Below are positions 23,988-36,762 of a stretch of DNA of 64,000 nt, in pieces (position 1 is the stretch's first letter; each line of letters opens with the position of its first letter). The stretch is from Pohlia nutans. Taxonomy: Eukaryota; Streptophyta; Bryopsida; Bryales; Mniaceae. The stretch is taken from positions 18,009,811 to 18,073,810 of the forward strand of contig CM040085.1 in NCBI GenBank assembly GCA_022496805.1, in the 5' to 3' direction. The notes beneath the pieces are model-generated. The model saw only the letters and a list, made by a program, of their open reading frames with translations. It made no database searches and was not told where the DNA came from. Made by a program: the position numbers and the translations under genes.

Positions 23988-26971
23988 GACCCACTGAATT
24001 TTTTATTTTTTTTATGTGTGTAAATAGGCTCAGTTGGTAAGGTGGACGCTTTGATGTATAGTTACCTCATAGGATTTACTTGTTGATTTTTGAATGAGCA
24101 TGGAGTTGTTTTGTCATCTTGCCACTATGCTTTTACTTTTCTTTTGTCCAAATTTTTAATTGTTTTGATCTAAGATGACATTCATATTTTTCCGATTTGC
24201 TACATGAATACACTTGCTGTTGAAAAATTGGAATTTAAAGGAAAACAAAATAGCACAAATTGCTCTTTGAATGAAAATATACTAAGGAAATTGATGGATA
24301 CTGTATGAATAAATAGCAATTGGATTGGGGATATCCTATCTTCAAAAAAACAAAGACGTAAAACAATAAATAAAATACAAAATAAGCAATGAATACAACA
24401 ATATATTTTATAATGGAAAAATTCAAAAAGTATAAGAATTGGAAAAATATAAGTTTAAGAAATATTTAATTAATTAAAATTTCATAGAAGATAATTAAAA
24501 ATAATTTATGAAATGAAAATTTTTATTTAAAGCTTTGTGTCAAGGATAAAAAAATAAAAAATACTAAATTTTTGAAATACCTATTGTAATTTCTGAAATA
24601 CCTATTGCATTTCACAATTTCACAATTTATACAATACCAAGGTTGCAATACGTGTCACAAAATTTACACTAGACAATGCAATACATATTGTTGAGTATTG
24701 CATTTTCAAGTGAAAACTTGCAATACATATTGTTAGGAATTGCATATTATAGAGAACAATATGAGGTAATAAAACAAACTAATACCAAAAACTTTATAAT
24801 ACAGAAGTGTAGTACAAAGCTTAAGTAGAGTGATTCAAAGCTTGTGTTTGCAAGGTTGAAGTTTCCCTCATCTTGCCACGGTGTCATGTTGCACTGCAAA
24901 TCTCATTATTAATTAGAGTATACTAACTCCCATTATCCTCAATCTACAATAGCCATTAGTATTTGCTCATTTAATTACATTCATTCATTCAAAGTAATAT
25001 TTAGTAAGAAATGGAGAAGGGTTTTTTATTTAACTTTGCTACTTTGCAAAAAAAAATGATGTTTCTTATGCGAAATTTTGGGGTATATCCAAGTAAATTG
25101 ATAACTAAAAAAACAAAAAATTAGGTAAATTGAAAATTTAGAAAAAATTGAAAAAATTGAAAAATGAAAACCATGTTATATTGTGGAATTCGACAAATTG
25201 GCAACTTCAATACATGATTAAATGGGAAAATACATCTACACATTAACCCTTTGACGCACATGCATCCACATAGTAGACAATGAACAAATTCAAATTATTC
25301 TCTTGACTATATGCATGGACAATTTTCATCCATTCAAATTTTTCTTGGTTTTTGTGCTAATTGACCATCATTTGTACGGTATGGATCTTCAAAATAAGAT
25401 ATTGTGATTTTTTTCAAATAAAAAAAATTAAGTCATTGATCATTTTTGAGTAAAAGCTGTTGTGAAGGGTTGGAAATGTACAATTTTCAAAAGGTTGCCA
25501 ATTAAAAAATTTACTAGCACTTTGTTTCTCTTCGCACCACCAGTGACGAAGTGAAAGACCATGAAATTGACAAGACTTGAAAAGCTAGGTCACTTCACAT
25601 AATGGCATTTGAGGACGAAATGGAACAATCATAAAAAGACCATCCAAAGATGTAAAAGACTAGATTACATTACAGAAAGGTTACATCATAGAAAACCCTA
25701 TTCTAAAAAGTGTTGACTAATGACTCGCAGCTCGCCGGCTTGCTTACTTATCCTATAAGCGTTGGGAATCCACAAGTGGAACCTACAGTCACCAATACAA
25801 TTTTTTGAAAACCAGCTCCGACCTAAGGTCATCACTCGTATAATCTTTAAAATTATTGATTTCATTTTTAAGAGACTACATTTTCAACTAAAAGAGCCAT
25901 AATTTTGCATTGACGTGTTTATAAATTATAATTCATAGAATATTAGTTGAAAGTCATTTTGGAAATCTTTACCATTCAAGTGTTTGTCAATTAGTATAAG
26001 AATCAAGAAAATTTGTTTGGATGATATTTGTCAGTATATGAGAATGCTACAAACAATCAGTTCTATCTACAAGCCCCACAACAACCTCACAAACACTTAG
26101 AAATTAAGGTAAGAGAATCTAAATAGATACACTTTTTCATTTAAAGAATAGTTCCTATTATTAAATTATTGAATTATTAAAAATATTGACTTTTATTAAA
26201 TAATTAAAAATATTCCAAAGCACCTTAGGATTGAGATAAATAGCATCGAAGTTACAAGCAAAATGAAGAAATCTCACCTATAGTTGAAGGTAAGAAAGGG
26301 ACCATAGAAAGCTCTCTATTTGGATAAAATATAACTATTGCCTCATATCATTCCATCATTGGTTGAGACCCATTTATATCCAACACAATAATTACATTCT
26401 ACCACAACACTTTTCATTCTATTTATTATATAATATACTTTAAATTCCTTTTTATCACACTCTTGTGTAACATTCTAATAGTATATTGGATGTTGTATCC
26501 ATATTTTATTGGAGAATTTTCATATGTCATATACATTGGTTGTCAAAGGCATGACATAAAAGAGTTTTAAATATACATTGTTATATAGCTATAGTGTTAA
26601 ATTGGTAATTCATACCTCACACCTATTGATGGACACCATTTACTTGCTTTAGATTTCATTGTGAAACTTGTATCACTATTCTTGGCACTACAAACAAGCT
26701 TGTCACTTCTAACTCGTATTCCATTGACTAAACTTGAAGAAATCATATCTTTTCCTTGTACTATAAAGACCAAATGCACTCACCAGTTCTGGAATGGCTC
26801 AAAATAGCAATTGAGAAGCAACCAATTTGTTGTAGTATAAAAAGCTTTAGGATGGTGATCCCAAGGTACAATTTCATCAAAAAGAAATCATTTCCCATCA
26901 GATCATAATTAGAGATAATACTAAATAGAATGAAATAAAGTGTAGTAAACATGCAATAGAACACAACAAGA
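23988..26971. other. AT-rich gene-free stretch
   Basis: No gene is supported. There is a lone piggyBac-like terminus TTAA-CCCTTTGACGC at 25243 with no mate found. A tRNA-like word ggctcagttggtaagg near 24030 lacks a matching B box. Confidence 0.4.
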
Positions 26972-27450
26972 AATTCCCTATTTTTGCACTTGGCCAAGAG
27001 CAATCATTTCGGGACCGAATTCTGCTAAAAGAGAAAATTTATCAAAAAAAATGAAGAAAAACATCGATTTTTTTCTTTGTTGAAACTTGTAATATATTGC
27101 AATAAAACACTAATCTTTCAAATTTTTCATGACAAAAATTTGAATTTCATTTATTTTTAAAATTGCACGATTGACTATTTAAAAACTATTACAAATTATG
27201 AATAGATTAAGACACTATAATACCGCTGCCAAAGTGTATGGGAGAAGACATGAATTTTTTTTCTTATTTTCCTTTTTCTTATTTCTTTTTTTGTGTAAAA
27301 AAAAGTACATAAAGGTGCGTGGCTCCTTCCTCCATCCTTCAAAACAACATTCCAATGCCACGTACCCTCAGCCCCTCCGCCACACCATTATTTTCTTATT
27401 TTCTTATTTTTTATTTTTTTGTGAGATATATATCATCCGTCACCTTGCCC

Positions 27451-27906
27451 CATACCCTCAGCCCATCCGCCATGCCCAAATAAATAAATAAATAAAAATA
27501 AGAAATTATTCCGGTTTTTCCAGGGCCTAGGGTCCGCGCGCGGATCCTCTTTCGTCCTCACCTCAAGTGACTCCTCAAGAGAACATTTATATGTCCTCTC
27601 ATTCTCCTATGGCTGCCATATATACTCTTGAGGCGGCTATGAGAGGGTAAGGGGGGGCATATTGGTGTTCTCTTGAGGGTTGGAGGACAGAGGGTGTGCT
27701 GCCGCATACCCTCAACCCATCCGCCACGCCCAAAAATAATAATAATAAAAATAAGAAATTATTCCGGGTTTTCTGGGGCTTAGGGTCCGCACGTGCGGAC
27801 CCTCTTTCATCTTCACCTCAAGTGGCTCCTCAAGAAAACATCTATATGTCCTCCCATTCTCCCATAGACGCCTTATATACTCTTGAAGCGACTATCAGAG
27901 GGTATG
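27451..27906. repeat. 254-bp direct repeat with CG-rich palindrome
   Basis: Units start at 27451 and 27705 (cataccctca.cccatccgcc) and share attattccgg, cctctttc and atatactcttga blocks. Each has a hairpin core, agggtccgcgcgcgga in one and agggtccgcacgtgcgga in the other. Confidence 0.7.
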
Positions 27907-27983
27907 AAAGAACATATGCATGTTTTCTTTACGAAAGGAAGAAACCAAAGGGGCGGCTATGTATCATTAGCAACCCGCAAAAA

Positions 27984-28086
<103 letters not shown>

Positions 28087-29195
28087 TATAGAATGATTTT
28101 TTTTGTTTTATTTTTTGTGTAGGTGGTTGAGTGGACATGGTCGTGCATTCGTTTTCATCCTTTTCTTAGTGCATTTGGAAGCCCCGTTGGAGTTGACAAC
28201 AATGTTGTTCATGTGGAATTTCATAGATTCCGTATAGGGGAGTGAATTGCTCGGCTTGTTGTTTTGACGAGTTTGTTCCAAGAGGTTGAACAATCTATAA
28301 ATGTCACAATTGTTGTCCATTTCTTTATTGATAACACAATAAAGAAATGTCATGGTGGAGTTGCTATTTGGAGGGAGGAAGCAACAAATGCATCAATGGC
28401 GCTATATGATTACGTGTGCATGAAGCAAATCACTATTCCAAATGAAGCATAGTCACACATACTTGAATATGTTGCAATACAGATTGAAGGCATAGATGAC
28501 AAGAGGTTGTTAGATGCTTACTAGAGTAGATGAGTACATTACTATATAGTATGTTATTTTCTAGTTTAGTTGTCAAGGTACTGATTTTAAAGTTTGTACT
28601 ATTCTTATAAATTGTAAACAAGTAAAGTGTTTTTATATACTAAAATGCATATTTAAAACATATTCGTCTATTTGTGGCCTACTTCCAATTGCTTACAATA
28701 TGTTTATATGGTTTTGTAAGATGTGTACTTAACCTTTTGTTTCAAAACTATAACCTGCTATATTTTTCTAATATACTATGTGTCAAGATCAATTTCAAAG
28801 GAGATTTTTGTTGCGTATAGAATTCAATTAGAAAATATTCAAAGCACAAGTAATGACTTTGTTCAAAAAAAAAATGACTTGGCAATTTCCAAATTATCCT
28901 TTTTGCAACCAAATCTGTAGAAAAAAAAAATTGGCCAAAATTTTCATGCAATTTCCACCGGTTTGAATTTTTAGTGCACCCGAAAGCCAAGTGCATGATT
29001 ATATGGCCAAGTGCAAAAATAGGGAATTGGATGTTACACGATGTGTGCTACTTTAAATAATCCAATTTAATTTTGCATCAGATCCTTTGGGAGAGGGGAG
29101 GGTTGCACCAATCAAGGAGGTAGTGCAAGACCGAGCTGACACGTGTGGGGCCTTGCAACAAGCTGTAGAATGGACCCACACTCCAAAAAATTAGA

Positions 29196-30366
29196 TTAAC
29201 TCCTAAACATGCAAGGAGCCCCGTGGTGCCATGTTTGATCGTTTTTCAGTCAAACGCTAATTTTCACCTAGTTCCTAATTTCAAATGTAAACAGTCTCAA
29301 TTAAACAAGCGTGGGGGCTATCAAATGAATAAAAGACACCCTATATTTGTTCTCTTATAATTATTTAAATTTTTGACAATGTCTTCATTGGGCTTTCCAA
29401 TCCAATTTACCATTCTTCAAAATTGTTAAAATTGTGTTTTTAACAGCACTTTAAAGCTCAAAACCTAAAATTCCAGTATACATTGCAAAAAACGTTTTCC
29501 TATTGAAAAACGTTTTCTTTTTATGTAAGCTCAAGAAGCATGCCACCTACACCTTGTTGTTCATCACTATTATTTACATTTTCCCTAAAAATTTCATACT
29601 ACTTTAACCCCTAAATGACAAAAGGGGTAAGGGCAAAACCTAGATGTGTTATAAAATGTTACTTCTCCAACTTTGATGAAGTTTGTTCCAAAAGAGAAAA
29701 TGAGAAGCGTAACGTTCAGTAATTATTCATAAGGCCAAACATTCAAAAAAAGTTTTAGATATTCATTTAATGAATTTAGAAGCATTTATTGGTGAATATT
29801 CACCAAAATTACAAAATTTATTTTTAGTATTTGAAATTTGGTATGATTGGTTAAAACTAGACATTCTATTCTAAAATGGTCAATGGAAATTTTTTCAAAG
29901 GAGAGAACATCATTACTTTCCCAAAATAGTAATTTTTATAACACTAGGACAATGTTGAGGTGTTTGTCTTTGAAAAATTCTCTTCAGTGGAGTTTAACTC
30001 GGATTGACATGATTCAAATTGGGTTGGAAAGTAGACTTGATTTCCTATATGAGAGTATTTTTTATTTTTTATAAAAATAAAATTTTCATCCTAGGCAGCA
30101 CGTGAAAAAAGGGCGGTGATCATAAAATGGTCATTTAGTCACTTAGGGACTAATCATTTTGTAATTACTATTAATATGATTTTTACAAGAGAAAAACTTT
30201 GAAAAATCTTATAAAATTCATTTTTTTAAATATAATTATGGAAAAATCAGGAAAAATCAGTTTAACAATAACTTGAGAAAAGTAACAAAAAATATAATAT
30301 ATTTTAAAATGTAAGGAATTGATGAGGTTTGACCATGTAATTGTAGTATGGACGCCTTAGGGTTAA
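29196..30366. mobile_element. TTAA element, family E, with nested insertion
   Basis: The left end is TTAA-CTCCTAAACATGC and the right end GGACGCCTTAGGG-TTAA. It matches 8828-9379 on both sides of the nested element at 29604-30153. Its right border falls beside the U2 snRNA remnant. Confidence 0.75.
29604..30153. mobile_element. TTAA element, family F, nested in family E
   Basis: The left end is TTAA-CCCCTAAATGAC and the right end, reversed, begins TTAGTCCCTAAGTGAC. Alignment of the host with the uninterrupted copy near 9155 shows that this block was added. A fragment of the same family lies at about 53945-54075 (aaaagagaaaatga.gaa, aatgaatttagaagcattta). Confidence 0.7.
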
Positions 30367-30390
30367 TGTCATGGAGTTCGATGAACTTTG

Positions 30391-30437
30391 TATCAGATAC
30401 TACACTTGATCTTAGCCAAAAGCCTAAAAAAAGGTAC
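30391..30437 (-). pseudogene. U2: Truncated U2 snRNA gene
   Basis: On the minus strand, GTACCTTTTTTAGG runs into GGCTTTTGGCTAAGATCAAG and then TGTAGTATCTGATAC. This is the 5' part of U2 snRNA, including the branch-site pairing sequence GTAGTA. About 20 bases between the two TATCTG words of normal U2 are missing, and nothing like the U2 3' half follows. Upstream are a TATA-like word GGTATATAACC (30469-30459) and a weak match to the plant snRNA upstream element, GTCCCATAAGC (30507-30497), at roughly the usual spacing. It reads as a gene decayed into a pseudogene, next to the TTAA element border at 30366. Confidence 0.75.
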
Positions 30438-30507
30438 ACTTCTCTCTCAAAACCGAAAGGTTATATACCATTCACAATAACTCAGAGTATCACAAAGCTT
30501 ATGGGAC

Positions 30508-31726
30508 AACTCCAAGACTGTCAGTTTTTGAAATTCATACAATTTATACACTTACAGCATCCACACCCATGCTCGTAAAGAGTTTGACACACACAATAAC
30601 TAAATGAAAAATGCTAAGGGCCCTTCAAAAATGCCTCTTGAACCTCAATCTTAGTGTGTTAAGAAATGATCCTTCAAATCTAAGTTTAGTTCACTATATC
30701 CGACATTCTACTTGTGATTGGTCCATTGACTATTTGATGTGCACTTTTGGTGTTTGAGGGTGGGGGAGTGTAAGCTCAAGGGCTCTTCAAATGTAGATGA
30801 ATGATTTTAGTGAGTCAGCTTTAGCGTGCATGGGTGCGGATGCTCTTAGATCCTATTTCAGCCTTTACGACTCATCTCCATACTAAAAGTTTCGAAATCT
30901 GGCCAAAGAGATAATTAGGCAGATGTGCATTCTAAGTTAGTCCACGAGAAATACCAGGGATTCAATGAGCAGCAAGATATTTACAGGAGGTATAGCCATT
31001 GTAGATTACCAAAACAATATGAGAACTGACCAGGCAATGAGGAGGAACTAATGAATTGTTGCAAATATACCGTTGGTAGCAAACACCAGTTCGGAAACAA
31101 ACACCAGTTTGCCTAAATCCAATTAACTCGCCCTTTTGGATGAGTATTAATCACCAGGATTTCCCATAATGAAGGGGCTCAAACTTGATCTCCGTTACGC
31201 AACCCATGCCATAGACTATCCTTTTACACCTTCTACGAAGTCACATGTAACAAATCCTTCGTTCGTGGAGCTTCTTTGTCAGGAACGCAGTAGCCTCAAA
31301 TGGCAAATTCTCGAACATATGCAGAGAGTTCACTACAAGGAAACTGGTCGCTTGTCGCTGCTAGTTTTAGCCATTCCAGAGTTGGTGAGTGCTTTTGGTC
31401 ACGTAGGAAAAGGAAAAGATTCCTTTTCGGCGATTTCAGCCAATGAAAAGCGACGGGTTTTCTTGTAGTAGTTCGGCTAACACGAGCTTCAGAAAGACTG
31501 ACTCTCGAGTCTCGACTTCCAGTTCCGCTGTTGTTGCTTTCAGGATCTCGACTCGGGGTTATAGCATTGCTCAAAGAGGCTTTATGCGGGGTTTAAAACC
31601 ACATAAAGAATTCAACCACTGTTGTCAAGATATGAATCATGTCTAACTCGGTAAGTCCACTGTAACCCTTCCTGAGTGTTATCCTGCTAAATCTTAACTT
31701 CACTTTGTGTGTCCTGTCCAAAGTCG
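30508..31726. other. Xylosyltransferase 3' flank
   Basis: Non-coding as far as I can tell; it includes the probable 3' UTR of the minus-strand GT34 gene just below 31727. An open frame at 31169-31468 resembles no known protein. Confidence 0.35.
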
Positions 31727-33931
31727 TCAGCTAGACTCTTGCTTCAGACTCAAGGAATCAGAGACAGTTTGTTCACCTGCGGATACCTCCTGTAAGCCGA
31801 GTGGGTCAGGAGTATCCCTGCGAATTTTCTGCGTCTTGAATGATGAAAGAGCTGAATGGATAAACCCGTATTTCTCAAGCACCTGATTGTCTGCAAAATT
31901 GAAGGCCCGCTCCATCTGTTTGAAGCATTCGTCATCCTCTCCACCTTCACTTTGTCCTATCTTGCAGGGTTTGCACCCCACAAAGTGAGTCACAAAAGGC
32001 CACCTTTCATCTCCGTATCCGGGGTGGTTCTTGGCCATCATTTCCTCATACTTGTACACCACGTACTTCCAGTACCCGTGCAGTAAAAACTCCCACTCAA
32101 GGTGTGTATACTCCTTCCATTTAGGATCGCCGTGCAGGATAAGGTAAACAAGGGCAGATTGATCATCAGCTTCAAAAGCTGGCCGATCAACTAGCTTCTC
32201 AGTGAACAATTTGCCTGCAGACATACGAACACGAGTGAAAACAAGATCAGGGTGTTATCCTTGAACAGAGTCACACACTGTAACACAGTCGTGAAACATT
32301 ACAATTTCAGGCAATATTTAGAACGATGAAGAATCACATCACAGCTATGAGCATGTCACCAATTTAGCTACCAGTAATTAATATGTCCAGAGTAAGAGTG
32401 TTAGATTGACATCCACGATTTGAAGCGAACAAGTAACTCAATCGTTAAGCCCTCCAAGATTCGTTTCCTTTAACGTAACCCCTTACATACTTCATCCCTA
32501 CACTGCAAACTTTTTAATGAAGACGAATAGCATCCTCCATAACTTCATCTGCAACTAGTGTTACCAAACCGATACAAGTAAGAAGGAATGAGATAGACGC
32601 TCGGACAGATAGCTAGCTTCGACAGACAATGATATTGTCTTCCAAATGTGATAAGACATAGCAAAGGACACCACAAAAGATCTAAAGGACTTCTTGAAGG
32701 CGGGAAAATCCATACTATTCCTGGAAAAAGAAAGTGCTCAACAAAATATATAGTTATCAGATTTTATTAAGGTTAAGCTCCAACGTACATCTCTTCTGCT
32801 TCGACGGTTTTGTAATATGAAAACTTGCAAGTACAACGAACATAGAAAGCTCGCTTAAACCTCAAATTAAGAGGGCACGCTTAACTTTTAGAATATGTAC
32901 AGCTCAAAATCCATCCAAAGCTCAGCAGCACGACATTGTTAATCCATCAAGAGTGGGCAGAGACCATATCAGAAAAAAAATTGAAGGAGCTGAAACCAAA
33001 ATTCCGGTGCACAAATTAAACCACGAGTGAGGAAGAGAAATACAGTACCTGCTTCAACCCTAGTAGGTCCTTCCGGACCAAAGGGCGCCAAGGCATCAAG
33101 CAAATCCAAAGACCACTGACAATTCCTAACGAGGAAGCTGCCGGTATTGAGACCTATCCATCTATGCTGCTCATACAGCAGATTGTGGAATCCGTGCACG
33201 ATCAAGTTGTTTCTTCCGTACTTCTCCATGGACATCTCGAAGGTCATGTCCGTAAAGATAGCGTCACTGTCCATCCACCATATCCACTCAACGTCGGGAT
33301 GGTTCAGCATGATCTTCCGCAGCAGGGGAAGCTTGGCCCAGAAAGAGCTCATTTCCTTCTCGAAAGTGGCCATGTTGTAGAAAAACTCGAGTCCGTGAAG
33401 GCGAGCGTAATCAATCCTGTTCTTCAGAAACTTGAGGTGGTAGAAGTCACCCAAGGGGTTGGCGCAAGGGCCAGGCTGCGATCCGGAAACGAGCAATGTC
33501 TTGGGCTTCCCACTCACGGTTGTGTTCCTTCCTGGATTGCGCTCATTCCAAGTCTCTCGTTGCAAGTCCCAGTTAGTTATCTTAGGGCCGAGAGTGTAAG
33601 GCGTACCCGGGTCCCATTTCGCCTCCACAACAAACTTGCTGGCAGTCACGTTGTCTGGAATCGCTTCTTCCACCTGTGAAAGCACTCGTGTCGGGCTCTG
33701 CGATTTGATGAGCTGATCCCTAAAATCAGGTATCCGCGGAGGGCTGCTACCTTTGAAGAAAACCCCCATACCCACCGTCCCGCGAAGCACCAGAATAGTG
33801 ATGAAGCCGCACAGAATTGTCATCTTGTAAGTGTTCATCGCCTTCAACACTTTGCGGCACTTGGGTGTAAACAGAAAACGGTTCGGGTGCAATGCGGCCT
33901 TCATTTGTTCAGACGATAGTTGACGAAACAT
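31727..33931 (-). CDS. XXT: GT34 xyloglucan 6-xylosyltransferase (XXT)
   Basis: Two exons: 33931-33049 and 32214-31727, joined GAAGCAG|GCAAATTG in frame (...RVEAGKLFTEKL...). The protein is 456 aa, the usual size for plant XXT enzymes. The first ATG is at 33931 (MFRQLSSEQM); no ATG lies further upstream in frame. It is a type II Golgi membrane protein with a short cytosolic N-terminus, a transmembrane segment at about 36-59, a stem, then the GT34 domain. The DxD motif is DSD at 221-223 (WIWWMDSDAIF) for metal and UDP-xylose binding. The C-terminal half has RPAFEADDQSAL and THFVGCKPC, both typical of the family. Known members add xylose from UDP-xylose to the glucan backbone of xyloglucan in the Golgi. 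It resembles XXT more than galactomannan galactosyltransferases, but the exact subgroup (XXT1/2 versus XXT5 type) is not resolved. No defects are seen. Confidence 0.93.
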
Positions 33932-36222
33932 TGTGCCCTCCGTCACTTAACGCAACATCGCTCGCAAAAATTACCGAGAAACGAACTTCTTTTGATCATG
34001 AATGCACAAAGCCTAGCTAAGTTCAACCTTCCCAACCTCGACGGTGACCAACAGCATGTACCCCGAAGTTTCAATACAAAAAGGTACTACAGCAATGTAG
34101 GTGGCATGTCCACCTCTGGCGTGAATTCCAAGACTAAGTACATCCTCACCAACGCAGCAGCTAGCTCAAGGTTCCAGCCAAATCCACGCGGAATGTTCCC
34201 AGGAAAACGCTAACAAGCTCAATGTACGACAGCTACTCGCTTCTAGAGCCTAGAAACTGAACAGAAACAACAATTCCTTATAAACAAAGAAAAAAAAAAA
34301 AAACACGGTTCAAGACACCATTTGGCCACGCGAAGAACTAAAAACTAAAACGACCTCTCACCACTCATCACCTTACAATTCAGACACAACGCCCCTGCCA
34401 ATACATGCTGAACCCCGAGAACATAACGACCTAGGAAAGATCGTTCGAATACTCACTATTGCTTCCAAAACAGGGCGGAGTCGAAACGCGCGGGACTGTT
34501 CTAGTTCCAAATTTAGGCGGAGGAATTGACATTGAAGAGGGCTAGCGCAGGATCGGTAGTGGCGAACGCAAAAGCAAACATGCACGTTGGTCTCTTCAGG
34601 AGCGAATCCCGCGTCCGCACAAGCCGGTGAGTGATATATGAGTATTCAATTCAATCACGAGGAATTACAGAAACGCTACATACATATGTCAGCCATGGCA
34701 TGGAAACTGTAGACGCCCGAGCTAGCTTGGACACGAGGACGCTCCACGATCGCCATAGCCGAAGATTCACTGCAACTCTGCGGTGACGGCGATGGTGTCC
34801 CGCTTCTCATCAACGCTGCGAGCAAGGTGGCGCCCAACAGACAGCGACAGCCCCTCTGCTCCAAATTCCATAACATAATAGAGCAATAGGAGCCAACACC
34901 CTTTTGCAATGGGACCACAGTCTAGTTACAATTAGAAACTAGGTTTATGTGGCAATGACGCGGGAACCTCAAAGTTCATGGAATACAAATAGCATTCCTT
35001 CATTACTTAGAAAAGTGTATCTATGCAAAGATTCTCTTTCAATTCAGTTTTCAAAAGGGTGCTCCATTGCAATGCTCTATTATACATTTATGCTATGTCA
35101 AATTGTCTAGACTTTTCCTTTTGCTTTAGGAAATTTCACATTTTCGCCCATTCCTCAAAAATCTCACTACTTTAGTCCTTTCCTGAAATTTAAGTTTGGC
35201 AATACCCTACGCTATGTCAGATTCGCTAAAAAATAATTCAAAAAAGTAATTTAAAATGGCATGTACTAAAATTTTCAGAAATTATAAGATGGTATAATTG
35301 AATATAGTAGAAAATATTAATGAAAATAATCTAAATGAAATTCATAAAAATTCAAGATTTTTGCAAACAACCTATCCAAGTACAAATTACAACACATTCT
35401 ATCAAAAAAAATCATCACAAATTGCAAAAGGAGGAGATTGAAATCATCTTGTGATAAATCAATGTCTAAAATCTTTAACAAGGAAAAGCTCAATGAGGTG
35501 TAACAAACAAAGCTTAGGATCAAAAGTCACGGGGAAATATTAGATATCACAAGAAATGAAATTTGAAGAAAATATAATTTCACTTACTGAATAAAAATCA
35601 ACCCTAAAAATAATTCACTTCGTACTAAGCCTAATGAATCTAACCCAAGGGTACGGTATTTTGTTGTAAAATACAATCGTGCCTCTCTATTATGACATGT
35701 TTGGGATGCCCTAACTTGATGATGGCAATCATACAAAAATGACTTGTCACATTTGTATTGTTTGAAACAATAATATGGTCATGTTATGGAGTATCATTGT
35801 ATGAAAGGTAGATTGTACCAGCCTTGCATACCAATGGATGAATTACCATGTTGAAAATTGAAAGTTTGGAAGAATTTACAAAATATCATGGGACAAAATA
35901 ATGGATGAAAGTGCAAAAATGGATCATGTTTGTATTCACGTTTTTATTTTTATTTGAAAGTGACTATTGTTTGCCAAAATGATGGAAAATTACTATACTA
36001 TTTGTTTTGTGGCTCATGAGCGCTTAAGTGTTTTGTGGCTCATGAATGGCAAACTTCTTTGAAGTCCCTCCTTCCAAGTCTCCTTTTGGTCCATCCTTCC
36101 AAGTTTCCTTTTTTGTGTTCCCAAACTCTTCTGGCTCCACACAAATATATCCTTAGTTACCATGTAGGATACTTTACATACTCCAATCTCCAAAGAGGCA
36201 TAGCTCATCATAATAGAACAAT
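33932..36222. other. Xylosyltransferase upstream region and spacer
   Basis: The promoter and leader of the minus-strand XXT gene should lie just above 33931; a 14-base poly-A is at about 34291-34304. From about 34900 onward the DNA is AT-rich with no gene recognised. Confidence 0.35.
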
Positions 36223-36362
36223 CACTAGTAGGATTTTGGTTATTTATAGCTAGTCCTTTGTGACTTAAATGGTCCTTTGTGACTCAATTCTTTTTTTAAA
36301 AGTCGATTTGGACCATTTAAGTAACAAAGGACTAGTCATAATGAACCAAAATCCTACTAGTG
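36223..36362. mobile_element. 140-bp foldback MITE
   Basis: Arms of about 52 bp (36223-36275 and 36311-36362) are near-perfect inverted repeats with CACTAGTAGGATTTTGG at both tips and a short loop. There is no coding capacity. The superfamily is uncertain. Confidence 0.75.
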
Positions 36363-36486
36363 AATCCTAGGAACAAAATAGAATCCTCCCTTTAAAAAAT
36401 ATCTCAATCACTTGTACCAAAAGATAATTTAAATTATTTACTATAAAAGTAAATTATATTTTTATTTAAATGTCATGTATCATGTG

Positions 36487-36710
36487 GGTACTTTGATATC
36501 TAGAGAAATATAGTTGATACCATGAGGGGTAGAGTTGATACCCCAAGGGTTAGAGTTGATATCCCGAAGGATATAGTTGATAATTTGAGGAGTAGAGTTG
36601 ATACTCCGAGGGGTAGAGTTGATATCATAAGGGGTAGAGTGGATACTATGAGGCATAGAATTGATATTTTGAGGGATATAGTTGATACCATAAGGAGTAG
36701 GTGTGATGGC
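36487..36710. repeat. 21-bp minisatellite, open as heptads
   Basis: About eleven diverged units of the type gaggggtagagttgatac. From 36522 the plus strand stays open and reads a seven-residue repeat (VDT.RGR, VDI.RGR and so on) up to 36761. It may be the remnant of a coiled-coil coding repeat; no family is recognised. Confidence 0.7.
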
Positions 36711-36762
36711 ATATTGGAGGCCGAGAGGATGAATGCACTAACTATGTGTGAAGATGGTTAGT

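Noticed and set aside
24011..24090. tRNA- or SINE-like word ggctcagttggtaagg
   Set aside because: It resembles an A box, but no B box, acceptor stem or target duplication could be found.
31169..31468. 99-codon open frame downstream of the xylosyltransferase
   Set aside because: No recognisable domain, no partner exon, and it lies in a probable 3' flank.
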